Assembly: GCF_017302985.1 (NCBI RefSeq)
Contig: NZ_JAFIMU010000008.1
Location: 219,043 to 283,042, forward strand
Direction of reading: 5' to 3'
DNA from: Corallococcus macrosporus
GTDB lineage: Bacteria; Myxococcota; Myxococcia; Myxococcales; Myxococcaceae
DNA length: 64,000 nt
The notes under the pieces were generated by a model. That model did not search any database. It worked only from the letters and a program-made list of their open reading frames with translations, and was not told where the DNA came from. The position numbers were made by a program, and so were the translations under genes. Of this stretch, positions 8,812-17,831 are shown one piece after another. Positions within the stretch are counted from its first letter, which is position 1; each line of letters opens with the position of its first letter.

Positions 8812-9249
8812 TCAGAACGCGGTGGAGACGAACAGGCCCGGGCGGATGGACAGGATGCCGCCCGCCACGAGCAGCAGCGACACCAGCGTGCCCACCAGCA
8901 CCGGCACGTAGCCGGGCACGGGCCGCGCCGCGCCGGACGCGGAGGCCTCGCCGCTGGCCTTCAGGCGCCGGCGGGTGGCGCCCAGGGGGCCCTGGATGGC
9001 CCCCACCGCCAGGACCATCATCACGATGTGGCCGATGAGCGCCGGGTAGTACCCGCGCGTCACCAGCACCGCGATGCCCACGAGCACCTGCAACTGCAGC
9101 AGGCCGGAGTAGGACGCGCCGACGATGCGCCCCACCTTGTCGAACGGGCGCTTCGTGGCGACCGCGAACGCGAAGAACGCGAGCGCGATGACGCCGGACA
9201 GCAGCACCAGGTAGCGAAGGCCCGAGTGGAGATGGAAGAAGAAGGTCAT
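8812..9249 (-). CDS. Four-helix integral membrane protein
   Basis: A 145-residue protein with four predicted membrane helices (about residues 8-30, 45-65, 68-88 and 115-135). The first helix begins HLHSGLRYLVL; this HSGLR motif recurs in small uncharacterised membrane proteins of Bacteroidota and myxobacteria, and its histidines could bind haem, which is only a guess. It lies just downstream of the di-haem peroxidase gene on the same strand, 50 bases away, so the two may share a transcript. I do not recognise a specific function. Confidence 0.75.
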   Translation of the reverse strand: MTFFFHLHSGLRYLVLLSGVIALAFFAFAVATKRPFDKVGRIVGASYSGLLQLQVLVGIAVLVTRGYYPALIGHIVMMVLAVGAIQGPLGATRRRLKASGEASASGAARPVPGYVPVLVGTLVSLLLVAGGILSIRPGLFVSTAF

Positions 9250-9299
9250 GGGCGCAGGGGTTTAGCACCCGCCGGGCGGGACGCGACGTTTCCGGAAGG

Positions 9300-10421
<1,122 letters not shown>

Positions 10422-10619
10422 GAACAAGGCCTCCCGTCAGCGGCACGGAACGAAGCGCACCGTACCAGCGCCCCGGGCGGCGGGAGCAGGGACGGAAAGT
10501 CGCACCACCCGCCGGGCTTTCCCATGCCATCAGTCCGGCAGCGCCCGTCCGGACAGCGGCCCGGCGGGCACGGAGTGGGGGTGCTGCGGAACAACACCGG
10601 CACCGCTACCCCTTCTTCT

Positions 10620-11399
10620 TCAAGGCCCCGGCGGCGTGCCGGGGACGCGGACCGGCGCGTCCGCCTGGAAGCGGGGCGCCACGGAGGACGGCGGATGCAG
10701 GACGACGACACGGGCGGCAAGGGGCGGGAGGTGGACGTGCTCGTCTGCCGCAAGTGCCTGACGAAGAGCGCCCGGAGCGGCGGGCAGGACCTGCCGCGCT
10801 GGCTCCAGGGAGAGCTGGCCGAGCGGGGCCTCGCCGGACAGGTGCGCATCACGCCAACGGGCTGCATGAACCAGTGCCCGCGCCGGCAGGTCACCGTGCT
10901 CGTCTCCGACTCCGATGATCCGCAAGGCCGCATGCTGCTGGTGGAGCCCCGGCTCCAGCGCGACCTGCTCCTGAAGTTCGTGGAGCGCCGCGCGCGGCCG
11001 GACGCGCCCGCCGCTTCGCCTGGCGGCGGCGACGGTGCGGGGCGGGGGCAGGAGCACCTCGGTGATGAACCGGTCCACGAGGAACGCGGCCAGTAGCCCC
11101 GTCGCGGTGCCGGCGGTGTCCCACGCCAGGTCCTTCAGGGAGAAGGCGTTGCCGCGAGCGCGGTCGTAGACCTCCTTGCCCAGCCCCACGCCCAATCCCA
11201 GTCCCACGCCGGTAAGCGCCCGCGCTCCTGGTGAATCGAACAGCACCGCGCCCGCGCCGTAGCCCACGCCCGTGGCGGCGGCGCACGCCGCGAAGTGTCT
11301 GGGCTTGTCGTCGCCAAACCAGTCATCACCGGACGCGGCGAGGGAGGAGGCCGGGACGGCGGACAGCGCGAGGGCGGCGAGCACGGCGCGAGGGGGCAT
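10620..11399 (-). CDS. Exported YfiM/DUF2279-like protein (C-terminal extent uncertain)
   Basis: The first 100 or so residues are a signal peptide (PPRAVLAALALSAVPASSLA) and a small membrane-associated domain with DDKPRHF, glycine-rich helices, GKEVYDRA and DLAWDTAGT, the pattern of YfiM/DUF2279 proteins. This part spans about 11085-11399. Beyond it the frame stays open to the stop at 10620 and runs antisense through the whole [2Fe-2S] gene on the other strand. That tail has no recognisable domain and looks like a shadow of the opposite gene. The true protein may be much shorter, with a stop lost by mutation or a sequencing error. It starts 91 bases from a divergent acyltransferase gene. Confidence 0.55.
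   Translation of the reverse strand: MPPRAVLAALALSAVPASSLAASGDDWFGDDKPRHFAACAAATGVGYGAGAVLFDSPGARALTGVGLGLGVGLGKEVYDRARGNAFSLKDLAWDTAGTATGLLAAFLVDRFITEVLLPPPRTVAAARRSGGRVRPRAALHELQEQVALEPGLHQQHAALRIIGVGDEHGDLPARALVHAARWRDAHLSGEAPLGQLSLEPARQVLPAAPGALRQALAADEHVHLPPLAARVVVLHPPSSVAPRFQADAPVRVPGTPPGP
10695..11096 (+). CDS. Thioredoxin-like [2Fe-2S] ferredoxin
   Basis: A 133-residue protein with the (2Fe-2S) ferredoxin pattern: VCRKCLTKSARSGG near residue 18 and CMNQCP near residue 56, giving four cysteine ligands (CxxC and CxxxC). It is related to the NuoE/Shethna-type thioredoxin-fold ferredoxins that carry electrons in the cytoplasm. A GGAGG site at 10683-10687 is seven bases before the ATG. 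The last 40 residues are Gly/Ala/Glu-rich and may be a disordered tail; this part overlaps the convergent YfiM-like gene. The electron partner is unknown. Confidence 0.8.
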   Translation: MQDDDTGGKGREVDVLVCRKCLTKSARSGGQDLPRWLQGELAERGLAGQVRITPTGCMNQCPRRQVTVLVSDSDDPQGRMLLVEPRLQRDLLLKFVERRARPDAPAASPGGGDGAGRGQEHLGDEPVHEERGQ

Positions 11400-11489
11400 G
11401 CATCCATCCTGTAGCATTCCCCGCACGAGGACGGGACCTGGGCTGAGAGTGAAATCCAGGGGTGTTTCCACGCTTGCCGACCCCCACGG

Positions 11490-12632
11490 TTGGTGCGTTT
11501 TGGAGACGGAGCCCGCAGGTGGGCTTATGCTCGACTGGCTTTGAAAGGCTTCGGTCCCTCGCTCAGCTTCCGGCAGGCCCGTCACCCCGCGCTCGATGGC
11601 GCGCGGGGGTTGGCCGTGCTCGCCATGGTGATGGGTCACACGCTGGACGCGCTCTTGGCGCCGGCCTTCCGCGACCATCCGTGGGTCCAGGAGTACTGGA
11701 AGCTGCGGGGCATCACCGCCCCGCTGTTCCTCCTGGTGAGCGGCTGGGCGGTGGTGATGGCGCTGGGCACGAAGCCGGGCGCGGCGAAGGACTCCTTCGG
11801 CCGCCGGTTCCGCCGCGCGCTGTTGCTGTTGTTCCTAGGTTACCTGCTGCACTGGCCGGGCTGGGGCGCGGTGCGCGAGCTGGGCTTCAGCGACGCCATG
11901 CTGGCCAAGGTCTTCCAGTTCGACGCGCTCCAGTGCATCGGCGCGGCGCTGATGCTGGGCGCGATGGCGCTGGTGGTGACGCCGCACCGGGGCGCGCGGG
12001 CGCTGCTCCTGGGCGGGCTGGCGGTGGGAATTCCCCTGGCCAGCGCGGGCATGTGGCACGCGGGCGCGCACCTGCCGGTGCCGCTGCAGCAGTTCCTTGG
12101 CAACGGGGAGGGCAGCCGCTTCCCGTTCTTCCCCTGGGCGGGCTTCTTCTTCGCGGGCGCGTTCGCCGCGCACGGGCTGCACCTGTTGAAGCCGGGCCTG
12201 GCGCAGGGCTTCGCGCTGCTCGCGCTGGGCGGGGCGCTGGTGGCGCTCACCCGCTGGGTGCCCATCGAGTGGACGCCCACCAGCCCCACGATGGTGATGT
12301 ACCGCGTGGCGCAGGGCCTGATGGTGCTGGGCGCGGTGAACCTGCTGCCGCAGCGGCTGAGCGGCCTGCTGGCGCCGCTGGGGCGGCTGTCGCTGTGGAT
12401 CTACGTGCTGCACCTGCCGGTGGTGTACGGCTGGGCGGACACCGCGGGCCTCGCGCAGCGCATCGGTCCCCGGCTGGGCATCGCGGCGGCGCTGGGCGTG
12501 TCCGTGGCGCTGCTGGTGGGCTGCTATCTCGTCGCCCGCGTCGGCCGCTGGGTGCGAGAGCAGGCCCGCCCCTGGCGCGCGGGCTCCACGACCCTGGGCG
12601 CCAGTGTCGGCACCGCGCGCCTGGGCCAGTAG
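11490..12632 (+). CDS. Multi-pass membrane acyltransferase (DUF1624/HGSNAT-like)
   Basis: About 380 residues with some ten membrane helices. The N-terminal block HPALDGARGLAVLAMVMGH matches the signature of membrane O/N-acyltransferases of the heparan-alpha-glucosaminide acetyltransferase and acyltransferase-3 type, in which the arginine and histidine are functionally important. The likely role is acyl transfer from a cytoplasmic donor to an envelope glycan or lipid; the substrate is unknown. The start is uncertain: TTG at 11490, GTG at 11493 and TTG at 11541 are all in frame and none has a good ribosome binding site. It ends 6 bases from a convergent gene. Confidence 0.75.
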   Translation: MVRFGDGARRWAYARLALKGFGPSLSFRQARHPALDGARGLAVLAMVMGHTLDALLAPAFRDHPWVQEYWKLRGITAPLFLLVSGWAVVMALGTKPGAAKDSFGRRFRRALLLLFLGYLLHWPGWGAVRELGFSDAMLAKVFQFDALQCIGAALMLGAMALVVTPHRGARALLLGGLAVGIPLASAGMWHAGAHLPVPLQQFLGNGEGSRFPFFPWAGFFFAGAFAAHGLHLLKPGLAQGFALLALGGALVALTRWVPIEWTPTSPTMVMYRVAQGLMVLGAVNLLPQRLSGLLAPLGRLSLWIYVLHLPVVYGWADTAGLAQRIGPRLGIAAALGVSVALLVGCYLVARVGRWVREQARPWRAGSTTLGASVGTARLGQ

Positions 12633-12638
12633 AACGCT

Positions 12639-13823
12639 TCAGCCTTCGGAGCCGGTGCGCGGCAGCTTCGCGGGAGGCTCGGTGGCATTGCCCCGGGCCA
12701 CCAGCTCGCGGGCCACGGACTCCAGTGCGCTGATGCGGCGGCCCGCGCGGCCCCGGGCCCACGTGGCCACCTCCGGCGCCTTGAGCAGCGACACCGCCTG
12801 CTCCACGCCGCCCGCCTTGCCCTTGAGCGCCCGCGCCGTGGCCAGCCGCACGTTGCGCGCGGACCTGCGCGCCAGGCCGCCGTTCCACAGCAGGTCCAGG
12901 GCGAAGGTGGTCCACACCGTCAGCTCGTCGTCCGGACGCAGGAACGCCTCGAAGCGGGCCAGCGCCTGCGCGCGCGGCTCACCGGCGCGCAGCGCCTCCT
13001 CCGGCAGCTCGACATGCAGCGGCGTGCTGTGCGCGATGGGCTGCTCCGGCGCGATGACCGCCTCGAAGCGCTCGCCCGTGGCGTAGCGGACCGCCACCAG
13101 GTGCACCAGCTCCGGCGGGATGCCCGCCTCCAGCGCGTGCGCGTTCGCTTCCGCGTAGAAGAGGACCAGCCGGTCCGCGGCATCCGCCAGCGAGCGCAGC
13201 TCCAGCGGCGGGCGCCACTCGCTCTTGTAGATGCGGCGCCGGTTGGGCCCCGTGCGCGTCTCCTGCCGCTCCAGCTGCGTGTCCACCATGAACTCGAACG
13301 CGCCCAGCATGCGGTCGAAGTAGTCCGGCTTGCCCTCCAGCTGGCCGAGGATTTCCGCCACCGCCTCGATGGTGGAGACGCAGTGGTCCGCCGGCTCCGC
13401 GCGGATGCGGTAGTTGCTGGGGCGGCGAGGCACGAAGCCGATGCGCGGCAGCGCCGCGAGCACCGGGTTGCGCATCACCACCTTCTTCGCCTGCGGCCAG
13501 GTGCCGTCCACGACGATGAGCGTCTCCGGCGGGTTCGCCTGGGCCTCCTCCACGGAGATGGCGTCCTCGCCCGGGAAGAGCACCGCGACGCGCTCGGGGT
13601 GCTTCGCCAGCTCCTCCAGCCGCGCGTGGCCGGTGAAGTCCACGCCCCGGTGCAGCTCCGAGTTGGGCAGCGACAGGTGCGCCATGCGCGCCGTGCCGAT
13701 GGCCACGCGCCGCTCCCGCGGATGCTGGAGGAACACCACGCGCGTGCGCGTCTGGAGCTGGGGGACGTGCGCGCAGTAGCACGCGCTTTCAGGACGCAGA
13801 CACTTGATGCAGAAGGTACGCAC
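12639..13823 (-). CDS. DTW-domain tRNA-uridine aminocarboxypropyltransferase with C-terminal extension
   Basis: The N-terminal 190 residues are a DTW domain: zinc-type cysteines (CIKC and CYC in the first 16 residues), the VVFLQHPRERR block, and IVVDGTWPQAKK followed by YRIRAEP. DTW enzymes such as TapT add an aminocarboxypropyl group from S-adenosylmethionine to a tRNA uridine. The protein is 394 residues against about 200-250 for the family; residues 190-394 are an added domain whose centre faintly recalls DEDDh exonucleases (see findings). The GTG start has AAAGGG six bases upstream. It is divergent from rsmE, another RNA methylation gene, with 97 bases between. Confidence 0.85.
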   Translation of the reverse strand: MRTFCIKCLRPESACYCAHVPQLQTRTRVVFLQHPRERRVAIGTARMAHLSLPNSELHRGVDFTGHARLEELAKHPERVAVLFPGEDAISVEEAQANPPETLIVVDGTWPQAKKVVMRNPVLAALPRIGFVPRRPSNYRIRAEPADHCVSTIEAVAEILGQLEGKPDYFDRMLGAFEFMVDTQLERQETRTGPNRRRIYKSEWRPPLELRSLADAADRLVLFYAEANAHALEAGIPPELVHLVAVRYATGERFEAVIAPEQPIAHSTPLHVELPEEALRAGEPRAQALARFEAFLRPDDELTVWTTFALDLLWNGGLARRSARNVRLATARALKGKAGGVEQAVSLLKAPEVATWARGRAGRRISALESVARELVARGNATEPPAKLPRTGSEG

Positions 13824-13920
13824 GCCCGGCCCTTTATCACGGCCCCGCCCCCAGCGGCCGGGAGGGGCGCCCGCGCACGGAAAGGGCCGCCCCCTCCCCT
13901 GCCCGCCCGGGAACGGCTAC

Positions 13921-14667
13921 ATGGGGCCTACCGTGAACCTGCTCCTGCTCTTCGACGAGGACTTCCAGCCGGACGGCACCGCCCGGCTCACCGGCCGCCG
14001 CGCCCAGCACGCCCGCGAGGTCCTCAAGGCCGAACCCGGCGAGTCCCTGCGCGTGGGCCGCCTGGACGGCCCCACCGGCACGGGCGAGGTGCTGGAGAAC
14101 GCCCCCGGTCTGCTCCACCTGCGCGTCACCCTCACGGACCCGCCCCCGCCCAGGGCCGGCGTGGACCTGCTGCTGGCCATCCCCCGCCCCAAGGCGCTCA
14201 AGAAGGTGCTGCCCGCCGTCGCGTCCCTGGGCGTGGACCGCGTGGTGCTGGTGAACGCGGCCCGCGTGGAGAAGAGCTACTTCGACTCCAAGGTGCTCAA
14301 CGAGGCCTTCGTCCGCGAGCTGCTCCACCAGGGCCTGGAACAGGCCCGCGACACACGCGCCCCGGAGGTGCTGATCCGCGAGCGCTTCCGGCCCTTCGTC
14401 GAGGACGAACTCGACGCCGTCTTGGGCACGGAATCACTGCGCCTGCTCCCCCATCCACCGGCCAGCCAGCCGCTCGGGGCCCAAGGGGTGGAGCGCGCCC
14501 GGCGCGTGGTGCTCGCCATCGGTCCGGATGGCGGCTGGGTGCCCTTCGAGGCGCAGCTGCTGGAAGCGCACGGCTTCCAGCCCTTCTCCCTGGGCCCGCG
14601 CATCCTCCGTGTGGAGACGGCGGTCCCGGTGCTGCTGGGTCAGGTGACGCTGCTCAAGGCGCCGTAG
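13921..14667 (+). CDS. rsmE: 16S rRNA (uracil-1498-N3)-methyltransferase
   Basis: Methylates N3 of U1498 in 16S rRNA. It is a SPOUT-fold enzyme of 248 residues, the normal family length. The N-terminal PUA-like part contains LTGRRAQHAREVLKAEPG; the knot region shows the family signature IGPDGGWVPFEAQLLEAHGF followed by LGPRILRVETAVPVLLGQ, which binds S-adenosylmethionine. The VRELLHQGLEQA segment stands where E. coli has its WxxIxxxAxEQ block. The gene overlaps the convergent DUF2914 gene by 14 bases at the 3' end. Confidence 0.93.
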   Translation: MGPTVNLLLLFDEDFQPDGTARLTGRRAQHAREVLKAEPGESLRVGRLDGPTGTGEVLENAPGLLHLRVTLTDPPPPRAGVDLLLAIPRPKALKKVLPAVASLGVDRVVLVNAARVEKSYFDSKVLNEAFVRELLHQGLEQARDTRAPEVLIRERFRPFVEDELDAVLGTESLRLLPHPPASQPLGAQGVERARRVVLAIGPDGGWVPFEAQLLEAHGFQPFSLGPRILRVETAVPVLLGQVTLLKAP

Positions 14668-16027
14668 CCGCCGCGGGCGCCGTCGCTGGCGCGGGAGGCG
14701 GCTGGAGCTTCTGCCACTCCTCCAGCGGCAGGGGCTTGGTGACCTTGAGCACGGACACGTCCACCCTCTCCGGGCGCGGCTCGGTGCGCGTGTCCTCGGT
14801 GACGGTGAAGTTCAGGCGGTTGATTTCATGCCCGGCCTCCGTCTCCAGCACGACGCGCCAGTCGCCCGGCTTGGGCGTGGTGCCCGGCTGCGCGTAGTAG
14901 CGGTAGCCCCCCTCCGAGCCGTTACTGCTCACGCTGGCCAGGAAGCCCTTGCCCAGCGCCGTCCAGCCCTTCTCCGGGTGGTCGTAGTACCAGCGCACGC
15001 GCACGCGGTACGGCTCGAAGCCCTTGGGCGCGAAGATGCGGAAGAAGTACATGGGCTGCTCGCCGGGCCGCACCGTGAAGTCCTGATCGCCGTGGTGGAA
15101 CGCCGTCCAGACCTTCCACCAGGGCTGCGCCTCCGACGTCAGGTGATACACGCCCGGCGAGACGCGCTTCACCTGGTGGTAGATGCCGCTGTACTGCACC
15201 GCCAGGGGCACCGGGGGAATCACGCCCAGGAAGTAGCACCCGAGCAGCAGCGCCTGCGCGCCGAAGCCGGGCACCGCCACCGTGCGCAGCAGCGCCTTCT
15301 CATCCGGGCGCCACCGCTTGAGCACGCGCAGGAGCCCGTAGACGCTGCCGCAGCCCAGCAGGACGGAGAGCGTGAAGATCCACCACCCCACCCTCCCGAA
15401 GAGCACCGGCAGCAGCGACGCGAAGTACAGCGTCACGCACAGGCTGAAGACGGCCACGCGGATGACGGGCCCCAGTTGCCGGAAGCGCGGCAGCTCGTTC
15501 GCCACCAAGAGCCCGAACATGCCCGCCATGAACAGCAGCGGCGTCAGGCCCGACGAGCTCTTGAAGAGGAACAGCGTGAACGCGCTCAAGAGGCTGCCCA
15601 GGAAGAAGTGCAGCGCGTCCTCGCGGAAGCGCCACACCTTCGCCAGGAGCTTCGGCGGCTCCACGCCCTCGGGGTAGCGCTGCTCCAGCACCAGCAGGCC
15701 CGCGAGGATGGCCAGGTAGACGAAGTTCTGCACCTCCGTGAGCGCGTCGTCGACGGGGCTCAGCGTGAGGACGTCGTAGAGGAAGCCCGCGAAGAAGAAG
15801 AGGGCCATCTCCTGCTTCTCGTACTTCGCGCGGAAGGCCTGCACGCGGTCCACCAGCGTGGGCGTCTTCTCCGTGCTGACGAGGTCGTCCGGATCCGCGA
15901 CGCCAGCGCCGGGCATGGCGACCGCGACGTTCGGCCCGGGCGGCAGGGGGCCTGTCCCCACCGGGCTTCCGGGCACTTCGGTGGACGCGTCCTGCGGCTT
16001 CGAATCAGGCGGTGTGACGGTGAGCAC
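14654..16027 (-). CDS. Integral membrane protein with C-terminal DUF2914 domain
   Basis: A 457-residue protein of unknown role. An acidic, Pro-rich cytoplasmic N-terminus (about 60 residues) and a short coiled segment are followed by seven or eight membrane helices (about residues 75-290), then a soluble DUF2914 domain (about residues 300-430; QPWWKVWTAFHHG, MYFFRIFAPKGF, WRVVLETEAG). DUF2914 is a beta-rich domain found on envelope proteins. The start is a GTG without a strong ribosome binding site. There is no operon partner on the same strand within 90 bases. Confidence 0.75.
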   Translation of the reverse strand: MLTVTPPDSKPQDASTEVPGSPVGTGPLPPGPNVAVAMPGAGVADPDDLVSTEKTPTLVDRVQAFRAKYEKQEMALFFFAGFLYDVLTLSPVDDALTEVQNFVYLAILAGLLVLEQRYPEGVEPPKLLAKVWRFREDALHFFLGSLLSAFTLFLFKSSSGLTPLLFMAGMFGLLVANELPRFRQLGPVIRVAVFSLCVTLYFASLLPVLFGRVGWWIFTLSVLLGCGSVYGLLRVLKRWRPDEKALLRTVAVPGFGAQALLLGCYFLGVIPPVPLAVQYSGIYHQVKRVSPGVYHLTSEAQPWWKVWTAFHHGDQDFTVRPGEQPMYFFRIFAPKGFEPYRVRVRWYYDHPEKGWTALGKGFLASVSSNGSEGGYRYYAQPGTTPKPGDWRVVLETEAGHEINRLNFTVTEDTRTEPRPERVDVSVLKVTKPLPLEEWQKLQPPPAPATAPAAATAP

Positions 16028-16118
16028 GGCGGCGAGACCCCTCTTGGCGACCGCCGCCCAGTCTACGCGGGGGACGGGGCCCGGGTCTTCCCCCCGGCCC
16101 CGAGCCCTTTGCTTGCGC

Positions 16119-16436
16119 CTACTTGCCGCCGGCGGCGACCAGGTCCCGCAGCTCGCCGCGCTCCGCCAGCTCCATCAGGATGTCGGAGCCGCCCACGAAC
16201 TTCCCGTGGATGTAGACCTGCGGAATCGTGGGCCAGTTGGAGTAGTCCTTGATGCCCTGGCGCACGGCCGGGTCCGCCAGCACGTCCACCGTGTGCACCG
16301 GGCCCAGCGGCTGCAGCAACTGGAGGGCGCGCGCGGAGAAGCCGCACTGGGGGAACAGGGCATTGCCCTTCATGAAGAGGACGATGGGGTGCGACTTCAC
16401 CGTCTCGTCGAACTGGGCCTTGAGGTTCGCGTCCAT
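16119..16436 (-). CDS. grxD: Monothiol CGFS glutaredoxin
   Basis: A 105-residue Grx4-type glutaredoxin that binds and delivers a bridging [2Fe-2S] cluster using glutathione. The CGFS active site is intact (FPQCGFSARA), with the WPTIPQVYIHGKFVGGSDI glutathione-binding block. AAGGAG lies nine bases before the ATG at 16436. It follows bolA by 17 bases; BolA and CGFS glutaredoxins form a known heterocomplex that shares a cluster, so the pairing supports both calls. Confidence 0.94.
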   Translation of the reverse strand: MDANLKAQFDETVKSHPIVLFMKGNALFPQCGFSARALQLLQPLGPVHTVDVLADPAVRQGIKDYSNWPTIPQVYIHGKFVGGSDILMELAERGELRDLVAAGGK

Positions 16437-16453
16437 GAAACGTTGCTCCTTCT

Positions 16454-16711
16454 TCAGCGGGGCCCGAGCTTCTTCCACTGCTCGGGCGAATAGGTCTTGA
16501 GCGCCAGCGCATGCAGCTCGCCGGACTTCAGCCACTGCTGCAGCGGCGCGTACACCAGCTGGTGCTGTTCCACCATCGTCTTGCCGGTGAAGGCGGGAGA
16601 CACGACACGCGCCTCGAAGTGGTCTCCCGTCCCCGTGGTGTCGTTCAACTCCACCTCCGAGCCCGGCAAGGCGTCGAGGAGGTAACGGCGAAGCGTCTCG
16701 GCGTCGAGCAT
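16454..16711 (-). CDS. bolA: BolA family protein
   Basis: An 85-residue BolA-like protein with the conserved block HFEARVVSPAFTGKTMVEQHQLVYAPL, containing the fold's phenylalanine-glutamate pair and the invariant RVVSPxF turn, and HALALKTYSPEQW at the end. It partners CGFS glutaredoxin in Fe-S cluster sensing or transfer. The ATG overlaps the stop of yqgE by one base (TGATG), which points to translational coupling. It is an upstream partner of grxD in the same run. Confidence 0.92.
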   Translation of the reverse strand: MLDAETLRRYLLDALPGSEVELNDTTGTGDHFEARVVSPAFTGKTMVEQHQLVYAPLQQWLKSGELHALALKTYSPEQWKKLGPR

Positions 16712-17292
16712 CAGTTCATCCCCTTTCCCATCACCAACATGGCCGGGTCCACGCCCAGCCCACGCAGGGTGGCATCCCACAGCTTCCCCGGGTCCTGTCC
16801 CAGCACCGCGTCCGCGGTGGCGTCGGCGTACAGCCACGAGCCCGCGGCAATCTCACTCTCCAACTGCTTGGGGCCCCAGCCCGCGTACCCCAGGCAGAAG
16901 CGCACGCGCGGGTCGGTCCGCTGCAAGAGGGGCCCCAGCGCGTCCAGGGTGACGCTCAGGTAGAGGCCGGGCAGGACGACGTGCTTCTCCGGAACGGATT
17001 CGTCGTCATGCAGGACGAAGCCCCGCTGGGGCTCCACCGGGCCGCCCACGAACACCGGCTGCGACACGCGGTCGGTCGAGATGTCCATCGACTGACCGCG
17101 CGCCAGCTCACCGAGCGTCAGGGGCGCTCCCCGGTTCACGACGAGCCCCATGGAGCCCGTCTCCCCGTGTTCGATCATCAGGATGACCGAGCGGTAGAAG
17201 TTCGGGTCTCCGAGCTGGGGCATGGCCAGCAGGAAGCCTGAGACGAGGTTCTTCACGCCAGGGAGCATCGGCCGTCCGGCGGGGGTGTGCAA
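16711..17292 (-). CDS. yqgE: YqgE/AlgH family protein
   Basis: A 193-residue member of the YqgE/AlgH (UPF0301) family, whose biochemical role is unsettled. Diagnostic blocks are FLLAMPQLGDPNFYRSVILMIEH, GSMGLVVNRG, VFVGGPV and LGYAGWGPKQLESEI. The TTG at 17292 has GGGGAG about ten bases upstream; an internal ATG at 17268 gives 185 residues, close to the E. coli length, and is equally possible. It lies 24 bases after the response regulator gene and is coupled to bolA. Confidence 0.92.
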   Translation of the reverse strand: MHTPAGRPMLPGVKNLVSGFLLAMPQLGDPNFYRSVILMIEHGETGSMGLVVNRGAPLTLGELARGQSMDISTDRVSQPVFVGGPVEPQRGFVLHDDESVPEKHVVLPGLYLSVTLDALGPLLQRTDPRVRFCLGYAGWGPKQLESEIAAGSWLYADATADAVLGQDPGKLWDATLRGLGVDPAMLVMGKGMN

Positions 17293-17316
17293 CCGGAACC
17301 CGCTCCCCTGCTGGCC

Positions 17317-17766
17317 TCAGTGCCAGCTCTGGTGCTTGGACTTCAGCGCCTTGGCCAGCTTCTCCGGATCCAACGGCTTGCCGATGAAGAGGTCCGCGCC
17401 CAGGCCCTTGCACTTGCGCGCGGTGGCCGCGTCGCTCATGGCGCTGACGCCGATGAGGACCGCCTGCGGGAACTTCTCACGCAGCTTGGACATGAGCGTG
17501 GTGCCGCTGCGGCCGGGCAGGAACACGTCCACGATGGCGGCGTCCATGCGCTTGTTGCGCACGGCGAACTCGGCCTCCTCCGCGCTGCCCACGGGCATGG
17601 CGTCGTAGCCCCAGCCGCTCACCATCTCCACCAGGAGCTCGCGGTGCGCGGCGTCGTCCTCCACCACCAGCACTGAACCCCGGACGGTCTCCTTCCGCAG
17701 ACCGTCGTCACGCGGACGCTCATCACGGGCAGGCGAGAGAGGGATTTCTTCCGTCGGGAGCGACAT
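17317..17766 (-). CDS. Stand-alone response regulator receiver protein
   Basis: A 149-residue single-domain CheY-like regulator. After a charged 28-residue N-terminal extension the receiver domain shows the acidic pair in LVVEDDAAHRE, the phospho-acceptor aspartate in AIVDVFLPG, the SAM switch region and the lysine in FIGKPLDPEKL. There is no output domain, so it must act by protein contact or in a phosphorelay. No histidine kinase is adjacent; its partner is elsewhere. An AGGTG site six bases before the ATG is weak. It heads the run yqgE-bolA-grxD, but the shared role, if any, is unclear. Confidence 0.9.
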   Translation of the reverse strand: MSLPTEEIPLSPARDERPRDDGLRKETVRGSVLVVEDDAAHRELLVEMVSGWGYDAMPVGSAEEAEFAVRNKRMDAAIVDVFLPGRSGTTLMSKLREKFPQAVLIGVSAMSDAATARKCKGLGADLFIGKPLDPEKLAKALKSKHQSWH

Positions 17767-17831
17767 GGTGTTCACCTGGGGGCAAAGGGTTTCCGTTCGA
17801 ATGGAACCTTTGTCCCAATGTGCGGCATTCC

